From Odobenus rosmarus divergens (taxonomy: Eukaryota > Chordata > Mammalia > Carnivora > Odobenidae), in the NCBI RefSeq assembly GCF_000321225.1, contig NW_004450480.1, positions 1,353,980 to 1,417,979 on the forward strand: DNA of 64,000 bases. Reading direction: 5' to 3'. Of this stretch, positions 45,819 through 55,863 are shown one piece after another. The translations under genes were made by a program, and so were the position numbers. Numbering within the stretch: the first letter of the stretch is position 1; every line of letters begins with the position of its first letter. A model generated the notes under the pieces. The model saw only the letters and a program-made list of their open reading frames with translations. It did no database searches and was not told where the DNA came from.

Positions 45819-45884
45819 GGGAAGATTCAAAGTTGGTGCTGATCAACCATCTTCTATCAACTTTGTGTATCATGTACTTGTTCC

Positions 45885-45903
45885 TTTTTTTTTTTTTTTT
45901 TTT
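45885..45903. repeat. poly(T) run
   Basis: Nineteen consecutive T, complementary to the A run about 66 bp before. Confidence 0.95.
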
Positions 45904-45980
45904 ACCGTGTAAAGTCTTCTGAAAATTGAAAACTAATTTATGATCATGTAGTTATTAGCACAATCACAAAAGAGGTCACT

Positions 45981-46006
45981 GGTCTTTCCTTTAATTTCTG
46001 TCACAG
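45981..46006 (+). other. predicted 3' splice site (acceptor)
   Basis: Pyrimidine-rich tract GGTCTTTCCTTTAATTTCTG followed by TCACAG. A TAA in the exon's reading frame lies five codons upstream of the exon start, consistent with intron sequence before the AG. Confidence 0.7.
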
Positions 46007-46079
46007 GCTGCAGGCCGTATTATGCTAAATCAAGGATACGGGGAGATAATTAACATAGCAACTCTGGCAAGTTTAATAG
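46007..46079 (+). CDS. single exon of a short-chain dehydrogenase/reductase (SDR), partial
   Basis: SDR enzymes are NAD(P)-dependent oxidoreductases of about 250 residues with a Rossmann fold. The exon encodes 24 residues plus one base. They start AAGRIML and run through NQGYGEIINIATLASLI, the end of helix E and strand beta-5 with the hallmark G-x-IINIA block. The family norm here is 'GKIINIAS'; this copy has Thr at the usual catalytic Ser position (IINIAT). The style is closest to FabG, gluconate-5-dehydrogenase and xylulose-reductase-type SDRs, not to the human paralogues I can recall (CBR4, HSD17B8, DHRS4, PECR, BDH2). It begins in phase 0 and ends in phase 1, with CAG acceptor and GTGAGT donor. 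No other SDR motif was found in the window, so partner exons lie outside, are too diverged, or are lost. A relic exon of a decayed gene is the main alternative. Confidence 0.75.
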
Positions 46080-46086
46080 GTGAGTG
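46080..46086 (+). other. predicted 5' splice site (donor)
   Basis: AATAG/GTGAGTG, a near-ideal U1 match. It splits a codon after its first base (phase 1). Confidence 0.75.
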
Positions 46087-46127
46087 ATGAACATTGAGAG
46101 TTAGGTTTCAGAATTCATGTCTTAATT

Positions 46128-46200
46128 ACGACCGCCAGAGTGTGGTGATGGAGCGGCGCTCCAGCGCATGCGTCACCGTTACCCTCTGTCAGGCCGAAGT
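46128..46200. promoter_or_regulatory. CpG cluster with NRF1-like and CRE-like motif
   Basis: Eight CpGs in about 75 bp. GCGCATGCGT at 46164-46173 is close to the palindromic NRF1 core, and TGCGTCAC overlapping it resembles an ATF/CRE-type half site. It lies in the intron just after the SDR-like exon, or could mark an alternative start. Function inferred. Confidence 0.4.
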
Positions 46201-46345
46201 TTCTGTGAGTTGTCCATCAACCTGTTATTAGATCTAGAGACTTCAAGGAGAGGGGGGGATAAAAAGTGTCTTGCGTTTTGTTTAAAAAAACTAAGTGAGA
46301 TATCTTATGCTGTTCCAGGGGGCGGCTCTTCCAGAAGAATCCACT
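46201..46345. other. unique sequence
   Basis: Nothing recognised. Confidence 0.3.
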
Positions 46346-46555
46346 GTACTGGAACGGTTCTCACCTGGGACGGTGTTGTCCCCCGGTGCACATTTGACAC
46401 TGCCGAGAGACATTTTTGGTTTTCACACGCGGGGTTTGGGGAGAGGATGCTGCTGGCCCCTGGAGGGTGGCGGCCCGGGATGCTGCAGCCCCCACAGCAC
46501 AGACTTGGCCCGAATGTCAACGTCAACGTCAATAGCGCTCCGGCTGAGAAACACT
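46346..46555. mobile_element. non-autonomous hAT-type element, GC-rich copy
   Basis: 'GGAACGGTTCTCACCTGGGA', 'GTTGTCCCCCGGTGCACATT', 'GAGAGACATTTTTGGTTTTC' and 'GGCCCGAATGTCAACGTCAA', ending 'GGCTGAGAAACACTG'. Same family as 34856 and 42640. Carries a tandem GTCAAC repeat (46517-46533) and unusually many CpGs. Confidence 0.75.
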
Positions 46556-46870
46556 GCCCCCCACCATCGACTGTGTCGGTGGTGGATTTACACCACTGAT
46601 TGCCAACAGGTGTCACCACAGCCCCTGTTCTATCAGCGGTGTTGTCAACGAGAGTCCATAAACCCTCCTAACATATGGAATGAAATCCCAACTGCAAAGC
46701 TTTTGTGGAAGGCAGTTACATGCTGGTGAGCTGAGGCCTATGCAACCAAAATTGATCAATTACACAAATTAAGCATAGCCCTTAAGGAATTTATTTTATT
46801 GGTCTGGACATCTGTTGCAGTATTGTCCAAATCCAAAACTCAAATGGTGCCTCGGGTTGCCAAGTTAGGC
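46556..46870. other. unique sequence
   Basis: Nothing recognised. Confidence 0.35.
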
Positions 46871-46951
46871 AAGAAAATCTAGTAGCTATAAAAGTACAAC
46901 TGAAAACCCTATATTAATATCACGTCCATCTGCTGAATGTTACATAAATAT
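46871..46951 (+). repeat. local direct repeat, copy 1
   Basis: Shares CTATAAAAGTACAACTGAAA, 'TCACGTCCATCTGCTGAATG' and 'TTACATAAATATG' with copy 2 at 47562-47643, with scattered mismatches. Confidence 0.7.
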
Positions 46952-47561
46952 GCAGACTTTTTATTTTCCTTGGGAATAACATTTATTTTTACTGTGCCCA
47001 GTTTGACATTCTTATGACATTCTGTTCAGTTTATTGCATTGTAACTTTAAATGTTTCTTCAAAAATGCATTTATAATGTTGTTGTTAATCTTTTTTCAAG
47101 GGTCTGTACCACCTGTTTAACTTACAGTTAAAGAGAGAAGTCCTTTTTCTTATAGGAAGAATGGGAAATCTTTGGACAAAGAGGCTCAGAAAAGATTTTG
47201 AGTAACACTTGTGTAGTGTAAAGGGAAATTATATAACAGCCATGAATGCTAATATTCCATCCTGCTCTTTTACAAGTTGAAATGTAATCTCCATTTTAAA
47301 CTAAATTAGCATCATTTCCAAACAGAGTATCATATTTATATCAGATTTATACAACCACATCAGATTACTATTAACATGTAAAATAGTCTCTTTTATGCTG
47401 CGGGGAAAAAATAGATTGAAGAGAATGATTTGATTTCCCCTGTAATGTCAGGGATTTAAATTAATCTGAGTGGACATGTTTACATTGAGAGTTACTCCGA
47501 CATTGAAGAAACAGCAGGTAGGGGCGGCTTTACCTTAAGAACCTGTTGTGATCCTGGCACG
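46952..47561. other. unique sequence between the two repeat copies
   Basis: Nothing recognised. Confidence 0.35.
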
Positions 47562-47643
47562 AAGAAAACCTTGCAGTTATAAAAGTACATCTGAAAATCA
47601 TGATGTTCCTATCATGTCCATCTGCCGAATGTTAAATAAATAT
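47562..47643 (+). repeat. local direct repeat, copy 2
   Basis: GTTATAAAAGTACATCTGAA, 'ATCATGTCCATCTGCCGAAT' and 'GTTAAATAAATATG' parallel copy 1, about 690 bp apart. Either an old local duplication or two members of an unrecognised family. Confidence 0.7.
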
Positions 47644-50194
47644 GTTGGTTGGTTATTTAAATATGTTGAGTGGTTAAGCCAACTGGAAAATTATAGGATA
47701 TGTGTAGGAAAACTTAGAGGACATTTTTGTTCATGTTTTTTCTTCCTTCATTCTCATTTTACGTATTCAGTAAAACACTTTTTGGTAGTCAATTATTGAA
47801 TGGATTGTAGTCTAATAATAAGATTAGCTAGGATGAGCTGGGAAACTTAAAAAAGCAAAAAACTAAAAAAATAAATAAGTCCATAGTAAAGCAAACAACA
47901 CTTGGCACAGACCTCTGGGAGACTTCCTTGTGTTATTTTCTATCTTAAAAGAAAAATGTATATACACAGCATTTTATCAGATTCATTTTAAAGAATATTT
48001 GACTTATAAAAGTGGTCCGTGCTTGTGATGGGACATTTAAATTATATAAACAAAAAAGATTATTAAAAATAAATACAGTTGTCTTCATTTTAAAAGAATA
48101 TACATTGACCCTAAGTTACAAGGTTGTGAGAGTCAAGAAAAGAATTAACAATGGATGTTGTTTTCTTTACCAGAAAAGTCACATTGAATTGATCATCGTT
48201 TCTAACAGAATTCTTGTATCCTCCCACTTTTGGAACTAAATAAGTCCCAAATAAACTCACTATAGGGAAACACCTCTCTGATGTTAAAGAAGATAAACAC
48301 TCAGAAAAACGAAGGAGGTGTCTGAGGGTCCGAATTGGCCATAAGAGCAAGAAGGGCCAGTTATTTGCCATTTATATATTGGCAAACTAAGCCTGTTTGA
48401 AATAAGATGAGATGAGGTACTTTTTACAGTTTTGCTTGTACTAGAAAGGGAGAAGCAAAGCCGAGGAATATGGGGTCACCTGTAAAGAATGCTAGAGATT
48501 GCCTTAGAAAAATGTGGGATGTGTAACTCATTCAGGGAGAATGGCATAAAGGAGCCTCCTCCAGATACATGTGAGACCTGAACTCTACCCACTGCCTTGG
48601 CTGCTGTCAGCCCTATTGTCTTGGGCAAATCAATTGAAATAACCAATATGGAGACTGTCACCAAACAATTTGTGGTGGGGGGAAAAAGTCTATGGAAATG
48701 TGTCCATAGCTCAGCCGTCAGCACTCTATCACTATCTAGGGATCCTTGAGATTTATATTCATGTACCCACTTAAGTAGATGGATGGTTGAGGAGAGGAGG
48801 TAACTTGCTTTTGGAGAGATTGACTCTAACTGGCCCAAATAAGAATCTCTCTTTGATTCCCAGTAGTCTTAAAACCAACAGGCATTTTCTTTTCCTGTTA
48901 GAGAACTGCTGCATTTATTGAAGTCATAAGCCCGTAGTCTATCTTTAGACTGTTGATGTAATTTCTGAATCACCAACCATTTCTGAGACCACAAGATATT
49001 TAAAAATAAGATAAGAAATATTGACTGAGACTCCCTGATGCCTTCAAGGGAAAAGAAAATATTGTGGCAGAGGTTTACAGTGGAATTTCTCTCCTGCAGC
49101 TCATCCACATTGAAAATGACATGATCTATCCCAAGGAATAACTTAAGGCCCGATCCACTTAAACAGCTCCAAGTGATTTATCAGAAATGTGCTTATTTGG
49201 AACATTTTGCAGTAACTGCTTATGGGAGGTGGTGGGGTTAACTACCAAAATTGTGCATAACTTGGGTCCTGTGTATAGCGATTAATCAAGAAATTATATT
49301 CTTTGACTTTCTAACAACCCACACAGACGGCTACATTTGTGGTGTGTTTCAAGAGAGCGGGAGAGAGAGGGACAGAGGGATGAAATATTTCTTCTAATAA
49401 AATGCTAATGGTTTTGTTTTGAGAAAAAAATATTGAATTATTGTGGGGTTAGATTTATCTGTATAAGGGTTTCTCGAGTCACAGTCAATAAGTACTTGTG
49501 ACAGAAAAACAACTATTCTGAGTACCCTCTCCCATCCTCTAAAGGACTTTGGGATTATGGCAAGACCCCGCTAACAGTGCGGAAGCAAGAGCAAAGGAAG
49601 AAACGCTGTTATGGAAAACTGTGGCATCCACGGCTATTGCTGTGGGCATTTAGTACATGTTCAAGGGTGTTATTCACCCAAAGCATGTGGGAATGTGTTC
49701 ATAAAGACAGGGAAAGCATTGCTGTTTATTTGCAGTGTCCTTTGGAGGCATAATTTGTACCTGCTCGGTCACTCCAGGACTCGGGTGTGCACAGCAATTG
49801 TTGCTAGAGAGTGCCCGTTGTCTTTAGGAACCCAGAATTTACAACTCTCCTGGAGGACTACTTGTACAAATTCAGTGCCTGAAAACTTAAAGGAGGTTAG
49901 CACCACCATAAAGGGGACATTTCCAGCAACCCCAGTAGTTCTGGAATGTCTTTTCGGTCCCCTGGTCCTTTGGGATGTGGTTCATATTGTGAGTCTTAAT
50001 GTTTTATTTTTCAGTCATTAGCTTTTTAAAAATTACAGTTTAACCGACATGTAAGGAGCATCTACTTTGTTGCAATACTGGTCAGAAGACAGAAAGATGG
50101 AGTAATACCTGCCCTCTGCCTTTCAGGATCTTAAAGTGCAGCAAAACAGGCAGAGTTATAAGCAATATTTAGAATGTGGTAAGTGTAATCTTAA
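47644..50194. other. unique, repeat-poor sequence
   Basis: About 2.5 kb. A 136-codon plus-strand frame (49611-50021) is open but shows no domain. Positions 50040-50190 ('CATCTACTTTGTTGCAATAC') may be the tail of an unclassified old repeat. The next SDR exon was sought here without success. Confidence 0.4.
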
Positions 50195-50345
50195 TGAAAT
50201 AGTCTGGCTCTGGACACTTACTCCATGCCAGGCAGTGCATCATTATTCACTTTCACGGACAAGGGAGCTTTAGCTCGGACAGAGGTTAGATCATGTAGTT
50301 AACAAGAGGAGGGGCTGCCGTTTAAAGGAAGATCTGTGTGGTTCG
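50195..50345 (-). repeat. MIR-like fragment
   Basis: 'GGACACTTACTCCATGCCAG', 'GACAAGGGAGCTTTAGCTCG' and 'ACAGAGGTTAGATCATGTAG' fit antisense MIR with high divergence. Confidence 0.5.
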
Positions 50346-50394
50346 GGCTCCCATCCACCTCCCACTTCACTTACCTGCTGTGTAGGAAGCACAC

Positions 50395-50630
50395 AGCTGA
50401 CATCAATGGCATGCTCCCCACAAGCCAGGCCCTGTGTTAAGGGCTCTGTACCCCTTGCTTCACTTAATCATCACAACATCCCTATGCAGTAGATACTGCT
50501 AGCTCCATTTTACAGATTAGCAAACTGAGGCTCTCAGAGAGTAAGTGATTTAACTGAGGTTGTGCAGGTAGCGTCCAAGCAGCGATTTGAACGTAGGCTC
50601 TCAACCACTAAACTTTACTGCTATGCACTA
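50395..50630 (-). repeat. MIR SINE
   Basis: 'AATCATCACAACATCCCTAT', 'CCATTTTACAGATTAGCAAA', 'CTGAGGCTCTCAGAGAGTAA' and 'GATTTGAACGTAGGCTCTCA' are near-complete antisense MIR. Confidence 0.9.
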
Positions 50631-50934
50631 TGAGGGAGATGTTGTTTCTGCCTGGGGCAGTGGGTAGGTATAGAGATTGGGGTAAACAAAGTATAAGGCA
50701 ATCAGAGAAAGTTAGAGACAGTCTTGATCAGGACTTTGAGGATGATTATACTTGCATCACACTTCCCTCTGATCTAAGTAGATTGAGGGATCTACTTCTG
50801 AACCTTCCAGAAATTTCTCTTAAAATTTGTAAATCTGAATTTTAGTGAGAATCTATTCAATTTCTTGCATTGTGAAAATGCAACACAATGTCTGGGAATT
50901 CAGACTTATAAAACTCATATAGAGGTACTTTTTT
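50631..50934. other. unique sequence
   Basis: Nothing recognised. Confidence 0.35.
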
Positions 50935-51205
50935 CTACTTTTTATTTTGAAATAACTGTAGATGTATAAGAAGTTGTAAAAACTGAAGAGAGGTACCCTA
51001 TACCCTTAACCCAGCTTCCCCCAGTGGTAACATTTTATATAGTCATTATATGTGTCATAAGCGGGAAATCGACTTTCCCAAAATACTATTAACCAGACTA
51101 CAGACCTTATGTGGATTTCATCAGTTTTTAGATGCACACTATTGTTTTGTACAGTTTAATGAAATTTTACCACATGTGTAGATTTGTGTAAGTACCAAGA
51201 GGTAG
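50935..51205 (-). mobile_element. old L1 3' UTR fragment
   Basis: 'TTTGAAATAACTGTAGATGT', 'CCCAGCTTCCCCCAGTGGTA', 'ACATTTTATATAGTCATTAT' and 'GTACAGTTTAATGAAATTTT', then 'ACCACATGTGTAGATTTGTG', match the antisense 3' region of old L1s. Confidence 0.75.
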
Positions 51206-54116
51206 TTCTCTTTAATGCTGGCATGAAGAAAAAGGAAAGGAAAGTATTTTGAACAGTCGTTTTGTTGGATGGCATTGTTATGTTAGGGATTTACTTTGCC
51301 AAATACCCTACTCTTTCAAAATAATTCATGTTTTAATTTCGATGGCGCAAAATTATTATTTATAGTACAAAAAGGTTACACTTCATAGAAAACACCTCCC
51401 CTCAGAGGCTATAAAATGATTTCATCAAAAAAATTAGGTTCCCATACTTGTATGACTTAAAACTTACCTGTTAGATTTAATGTCGAAACATTTGCAGAAG
51501 GAAGTGACGAGCTCTCGGTTTTTCTGTGTATTTCAAATGAATGAGCGGTTAATACCGAACTGAGGTGAATTTTGAGGGACATACACTATATTAACATAGG
51601 CTACTGTTCATTGCAATTCTGTGCTTTTTATTTTGTAGCTCTTATTTCTCAGAAGGATATGGAGGTAAGAACCCAAGCTTACAGTATGTTCCCCAAAGCC
51701 CTAGATGCTTGAGCTTAAAGAGGGGTTAAATTTTAACGAAAACATACCTTCTAGTCAATGTGCTTTAAATTATAATTTTAAAAGCCAATCATTTTCTTTT
51801 TTGACTGACATGTGGCATTTTGGAGAAATTTTTAAATCTTCAAAGTCTGTAAGAGATGAATTTGGGGGGCTTGTAGTTACCGTATTTAGAACAGAAGAAA
51901 AAAGGATAGCTCATCGTGAAGGGGTTGAATTAAAATCATTTGTAATTATGCATCACAAAGAGACACAATCACAGAACATCCATTTATACATACATCTGTG
52001 CATCTGCTTCTGACCCCAGCTTTCTGGTTTCCGTCCTTTTCTTTACAAAATCTTCAGTTCTGCATCGATGCACACATTGGGAAATTGAGGCTAATGGTTT
52101 AGGAATGTGCTAATTAATTCTCATTATGTCCTGTGAACCAAGAGAAATAAGTGAAAGGTTGTCTGCATACGCATATATACCATGTATATTTTTCCACACT
52201 GTTTTTCTTCTGTAGGAAAGTTATGCTGTTTTTTTCCTCCTTAGGTTCTCACACACAGTGACAGCTAGCAGCGTCCAAAGTGTTGACATTACGACTTAGA
52301 GATGTGATAAAGAGAAATAGGAACTGCGTTGTCTGTAAGTAAATGTGGTTCCAGCATTGAGAGAACATACATAATCAGATACCTGTTCTCCTGGAGTTTC
52401 TTAATTTAAGCATCGTGATTCCTAATTAGCAGTTCTATTGCATTTATCGTTACTTTGTCTTTGGTCATCAATGATGATCAACCTTTGCTAAACAAAGATA
52501 TGTAATCGTGCTAGGGACACTCATGGTTTTTTTTTTTTTTTTAAGGTTTTAACATTTGATAATAGGTTTTCCAATAGCTTGAAGGGTAGCTTTTAACGTT
52601 TCTTTTCCAGCTGAAGTATTTCCTGAGTTCTGTCCAAGCTCTCTATGGTTAAAGAAAAGTCTTTTTGACACTTAATAGACAATGTTGTGGCTTTTTTTCC
52701 CTTCTTCAGACAAATGTATAGGCATTTAAACTGCTACATTGTACTACTGTAATTGAGACACCTTGCAGAAATGGCAATTATAGGGTGACTTGTGTCAAAA
52801 ATATTCAGAGCAAATTACATTTTACCTAATTTTTTAAAACTTTCAAAGATACCACCTCTCTTCTTCCTCTCTCTCTCTCTCTTTCCCTCTCCCCCTCCCT
52901 CCTGTTGTTTCTTTTAAGTATTAAGCAAACTCTTTGCATTTTCCCATTTTATTCAAGCTGTCCCAGATTTTTGGGGGGTTTAGCAAAACTCCAGATGTGC
53001 TACCCAGATCAAAACAATCAGCAAAGACCAGGGTGTTCTTACTTCCTGAAATGAAAACAAAATAGATGTTCAGAGGTTCTGTTTCGCTCTGGCTACCAGC
53101 TTGGCTGCTTGCTCTGAGAATATTCTTGCTCCCAAGTTAGTTCCAGTTCTGTTTATTCAGCCCTGAGCTCGGTGAACTTTCCAAAGCCATCCTCTTCAAA
53201 CAACACTTTTTTTTTTTTTTTTCCTGAGCTGGAGTTTATTTTGTGCCCAGTCTCCGTTGCGTGGGTCGCATGAATAATTCTAACACAAAGAAAAACTCTC
53301 CTTCTGACCAGTGAGAGAAGGGGGAGGGATCCGAGAATAGAGGTAAAAATTGCAAGTTTAATCCAAAAAGCAAAGGGCTTGGGAAAAGAGAGAAAAGGAA
53401 AACCAATAGATCAGCAAAGTAAAAAATAAAACCTTTTAGTGAAGATTTCAGTACAAAACAGGTGTCTGATGAAACATGAGCAAAATAAACCAGAACACGC
53501 TCAACATATATGGGCCACATACTTGACACAGATTTTTAACTGCCGGAGTGGTTTCATTTATGAAATAAAGATACTATTTCTACAAATGAGAATTTAGAGC
53601 AAATGTTTACATAGTAAAACCTATGATATCTTGATTGATACTATGAAATGGGGCGATGGCCCATTTAAAATATGCTTAGGTGGGTTACATATAAATTTCT
53701 TTGGTTTCCAAAAATGGTTAAAATGATCTTTCACCTCTGTGGAATGTTGGAAGTGGTAGAATTTCTGGTTTTGGTATTGTCCTCAAACTGCTTCACAGGG
53801 AATTTCATTTTCAAAAGTTAAAAGAAGGCAGAGGATCTCTACTCTGTTTTAAATGTGCCCAGTGCCTAGTCGGAGATGGAAAAAAAAAAAAATGGGAAGA
53901 GCACCAGAGCCTGGGACTCTAGTGGCCAGACTTGGGAGGCACACACTGAGGGCAACTGCATTCATTATGCCATTATAGAGACCTAAATGGTTTCTGACCA
54001 CAAATGCGCAGGTACAGTGTAATGAAACTGTCCTACCCTTGTGGCCTTTGGCATCGGCACATTTCTTTTTGAGGCCGTGTAGAACAAGGGAACAGCTACT
54101 TGAAAAGTGAAATGTT
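51206..54116. other. long unique, repeat-poor sequence
   Basis: About 2.9 kb. It contains pyrimidine tracts (52852-52902), a T run (53207-53222) and a candidate microexon splice pair at 51639-51664. No repeat family or SDR partner exon recognised. Some AT-rich parts may be conserved non-coding. Confidence 0.4.
52852..52902. repeat. polypyrimidine (TC/CCT) tract
   Basis: CTCTCTCTCTCTCTTTCCCT and similar; could form a triplex. Confidence 0.85.
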
Positions 54117-54333
54117 GGGGCACCTGAGTGGCTCAGACGGTTAAGCATCTGCCTTCGGCTCAGGTCATGATCCTAGAGTCCTGGGATCGAGCCCCGCATC
54201 GGGCTCCCTGCTCGGCGGGAAGCCTGCTTCTCCCTCTGCCTTTGCTCCCACTGGTTCTCTCTCTCACATGCTCACTCTCCCTCTCTCTCAAATAAATAAA
54301 TAAAATCTTTAAAAAAAAATTAAAAAAAGAGAT
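54117..54333 (+). mobile_element. CAN-SINE
   Basis: Head 'GGGGCACCTGAGTGGCTCAG', body 'GATCGAGCCCCGCATCGGGC', tail AAATAAATAAATAAAATCTT. Target duplication GTGAAATGTT at 54107-54116 and 54334-54343. First CAN-SINE after 16 kb without one. Confidence 0.96.
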
Positions 54334-54375
54334 GTGAAATGTTCAAGCCACGAAGAGAAAGGAAATAGATTGTTG

Positions 54376-54520
54376 TATTTCATTCATTTGTTTATGGAGT
54401 GCCCATTATTGTCCAGTTCTGTCTAGCTGGAGGGATACAGTGGTGGTCAAGACAAATAGAGCTCCTGCCCTCATGGAGCTTATGATCTGTCAGAGAGATA
54501 AACCAGGGAACCCGTAATAA
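54376..54520 (+). repeat. unclassified ancient interspersed repeat
   Basis: 'TTCATTCATTTGTTTATGGA', 'GTGGTCAAGACAAATAGAGC' and 'TCCTGCCCTCATGGAGCTTA'. Same type as 30183, 38878, 42190 and 63430. Confidence 0.6.
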
Positions 54521-54715
54521 GAGAGCGTGAAGAATGGGGAGTTCCCAGAAGCATGGGGTTCTTGCTTTTGCTGGCTTTTGTCTCCTTCCCTCCCTGCTCT
54601 CCTCCGGTTCCTCTCTTCCTTTTCTCCCCTCTTTGTTCTTTCCTTCCTTTCCCTCTCGAGATTTCCTTTCCAAACAGAATTCAGCCAAGCTCATTTTAAA
54701 AAGAAAGAAGTGGGA
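54521..54715. other. CT-rich unique sequence
   Basis: CTCCTTCCCTCCCTGCTCTC-type composition. Nothing else recognised. Confidence 0.4.
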
Positions 54716-54975
54716 GATTGCAGTGGTTGGAGCCATAGGCTTGGGAGGGTGACCCAGATTGGAATCCTGACTGTGCCGTTAACCACTGAACAATCTTGGC
54801 CACGAGAAATTACCTCAGTTTCTCATTTTATTTAAAAAAAAAAAAGGTTTAAAAATACTTAGTTCACAGGAATGCTGCGATGGTTAGACGGCATACTGTA
54901 AGTGAAGTCCCTGGCTCAGTTCCTGACACAGAATGAGTGAGCTAAAATTATTAGCGACTGGCATATTATGATTAT
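54716..54975 (+). repeat. MIR SINE
   Basis: 'GCAGTGGTTGGAGCCATAGG', 'CCCAGATTGGAATCCTGACT', 'GAAATTACCTCAGTTTCTCA', 'GGAATGCTGCGATGGTTAGA' and 'GGCTCAGTTCCTGACACAGA'. Carries an inserted A-rich run in its middle. Confidence 0.8.
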
Positions 54976-55044
54976 TAATTATTACTCTTATTATTTTGCC
55001 ATTTAAGTTCTAGAAGCAATGTCTGCATTATAAAATAACTAAGA

Positions 55045-55248
55045 GGGGCGCCTGGGTGGCTCAGTCGGTTAAGCGTCTGCCTTCAGCTCAGGTCGTGATC
55101 CCAGGGTCCTGGGATCGAGCCCCGCATCGGGCTCCCTGCTCAGTGGGAAGCCTGCTTCTCCCTCTCCCACTCCCCCTGCTTGTGTTCCCTCTCTCGCTGT
55201 GTCTCTCTCTGTCAAATAAATAAATAAAATCTTTAAAAATAAAATAAA
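55045..55248 (+). mobile_element. CAN-SINE, best preserved copy
   Basis: Head 'GGGGCGCCTGGGTGGCTCAG', then TCGGTTAAGCGTCTGCC and 'TCCCACTCCCCCTGCTTGTG' with 'CCCTCTCTCGCTGTGTCTCT'. Target duplication ATAAAATAACTAAGA (55030-55044) and ATAAAATAGCTAAGA (55249-55263). Its close fit to the recalled consensus suggests that it is the youngest here. Confidence 0.97.
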
Positions 55249-55263
55249 ATAAAATAGCTAAGA

Positions 55264-55629
55264 AATAGCAAATGATATATTAATCAATTGAAAAATTTTC
55301 TCTGAAAAACAACCGACCAGCTTTGATATTATATAATCTCCTTATCTCTTGTAATTATTATTTTTTTTTTTGCCTATTCACAAAAGCAGGGTTTTGGAAT
55401 GTTAAAATTAAAAACCATTTTCAATAAACTAGGTTTTTAGGTAAACCTTTAAAATCTCTGCCACATTAAATACGATTGCTGTCTTTTCCTCCAAACATTT
55501 TGAGGAGTAAGATTGAACCAAATTTCAATTAGCCCATTTGACAGAGAAATTTGTTAGTATTTACTCTGATTCAAGCGTGATTGAGACAGAACACACTCCT
55601 CAGTGTGTCCATACAGAGTATGATGATAA
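55264..55629. other. unique sequence
   Basis: Nothing recognised. Confidence 0.35.
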
Positions 55630-55645
55630 GATTTTCTTGTGTCTT

Positions 55646-55847
55646 TTCTTTTTCAAGATTTTATTTATTTATTTGACAGAGAGAAACACAGCTAGAGAGG
55701 GAACACAAGCAGGGGGAGTGGGAGAGGGAGAAGCAGGCTTCCCACTGAGCAGGGAGCCCGATGCGATGCGGAGCTAGATCCCAGGACCCTGGGACCATGA
55801 CCTGAGCTGAAGGCAGATGCCCAACAACTGAGCCACCCAGGCGCCCT
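55646..55847 (-). mobile_element. CAN-SINE
   Basis: Reverse head 'CAACTGAGCCACCCAGGCGC'. Contains a tandem GATGCGATGCG. Target duplication GATTTTCTTGTGTCTT (55630-55645) and GATTTTCTTTTGTCTT (55848-55863), one mismatch. Confidence 0.97.
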
Positions 55848-55863
55848 GATTTTCTTTTGTCTT

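Noticed and set aside
49611..50021. 136-codon plus-strand open frame
   Set aside because: No domain, cysteine-rich by chance; the YSPK string has the wrong spacing for an SDR active site.
51214..51240. NAGMKKKE string, resembling NNAG
   Set aside because: Located downstream of the beta-5 exon, so the order is wrong, and it borders an old L1 fragment.
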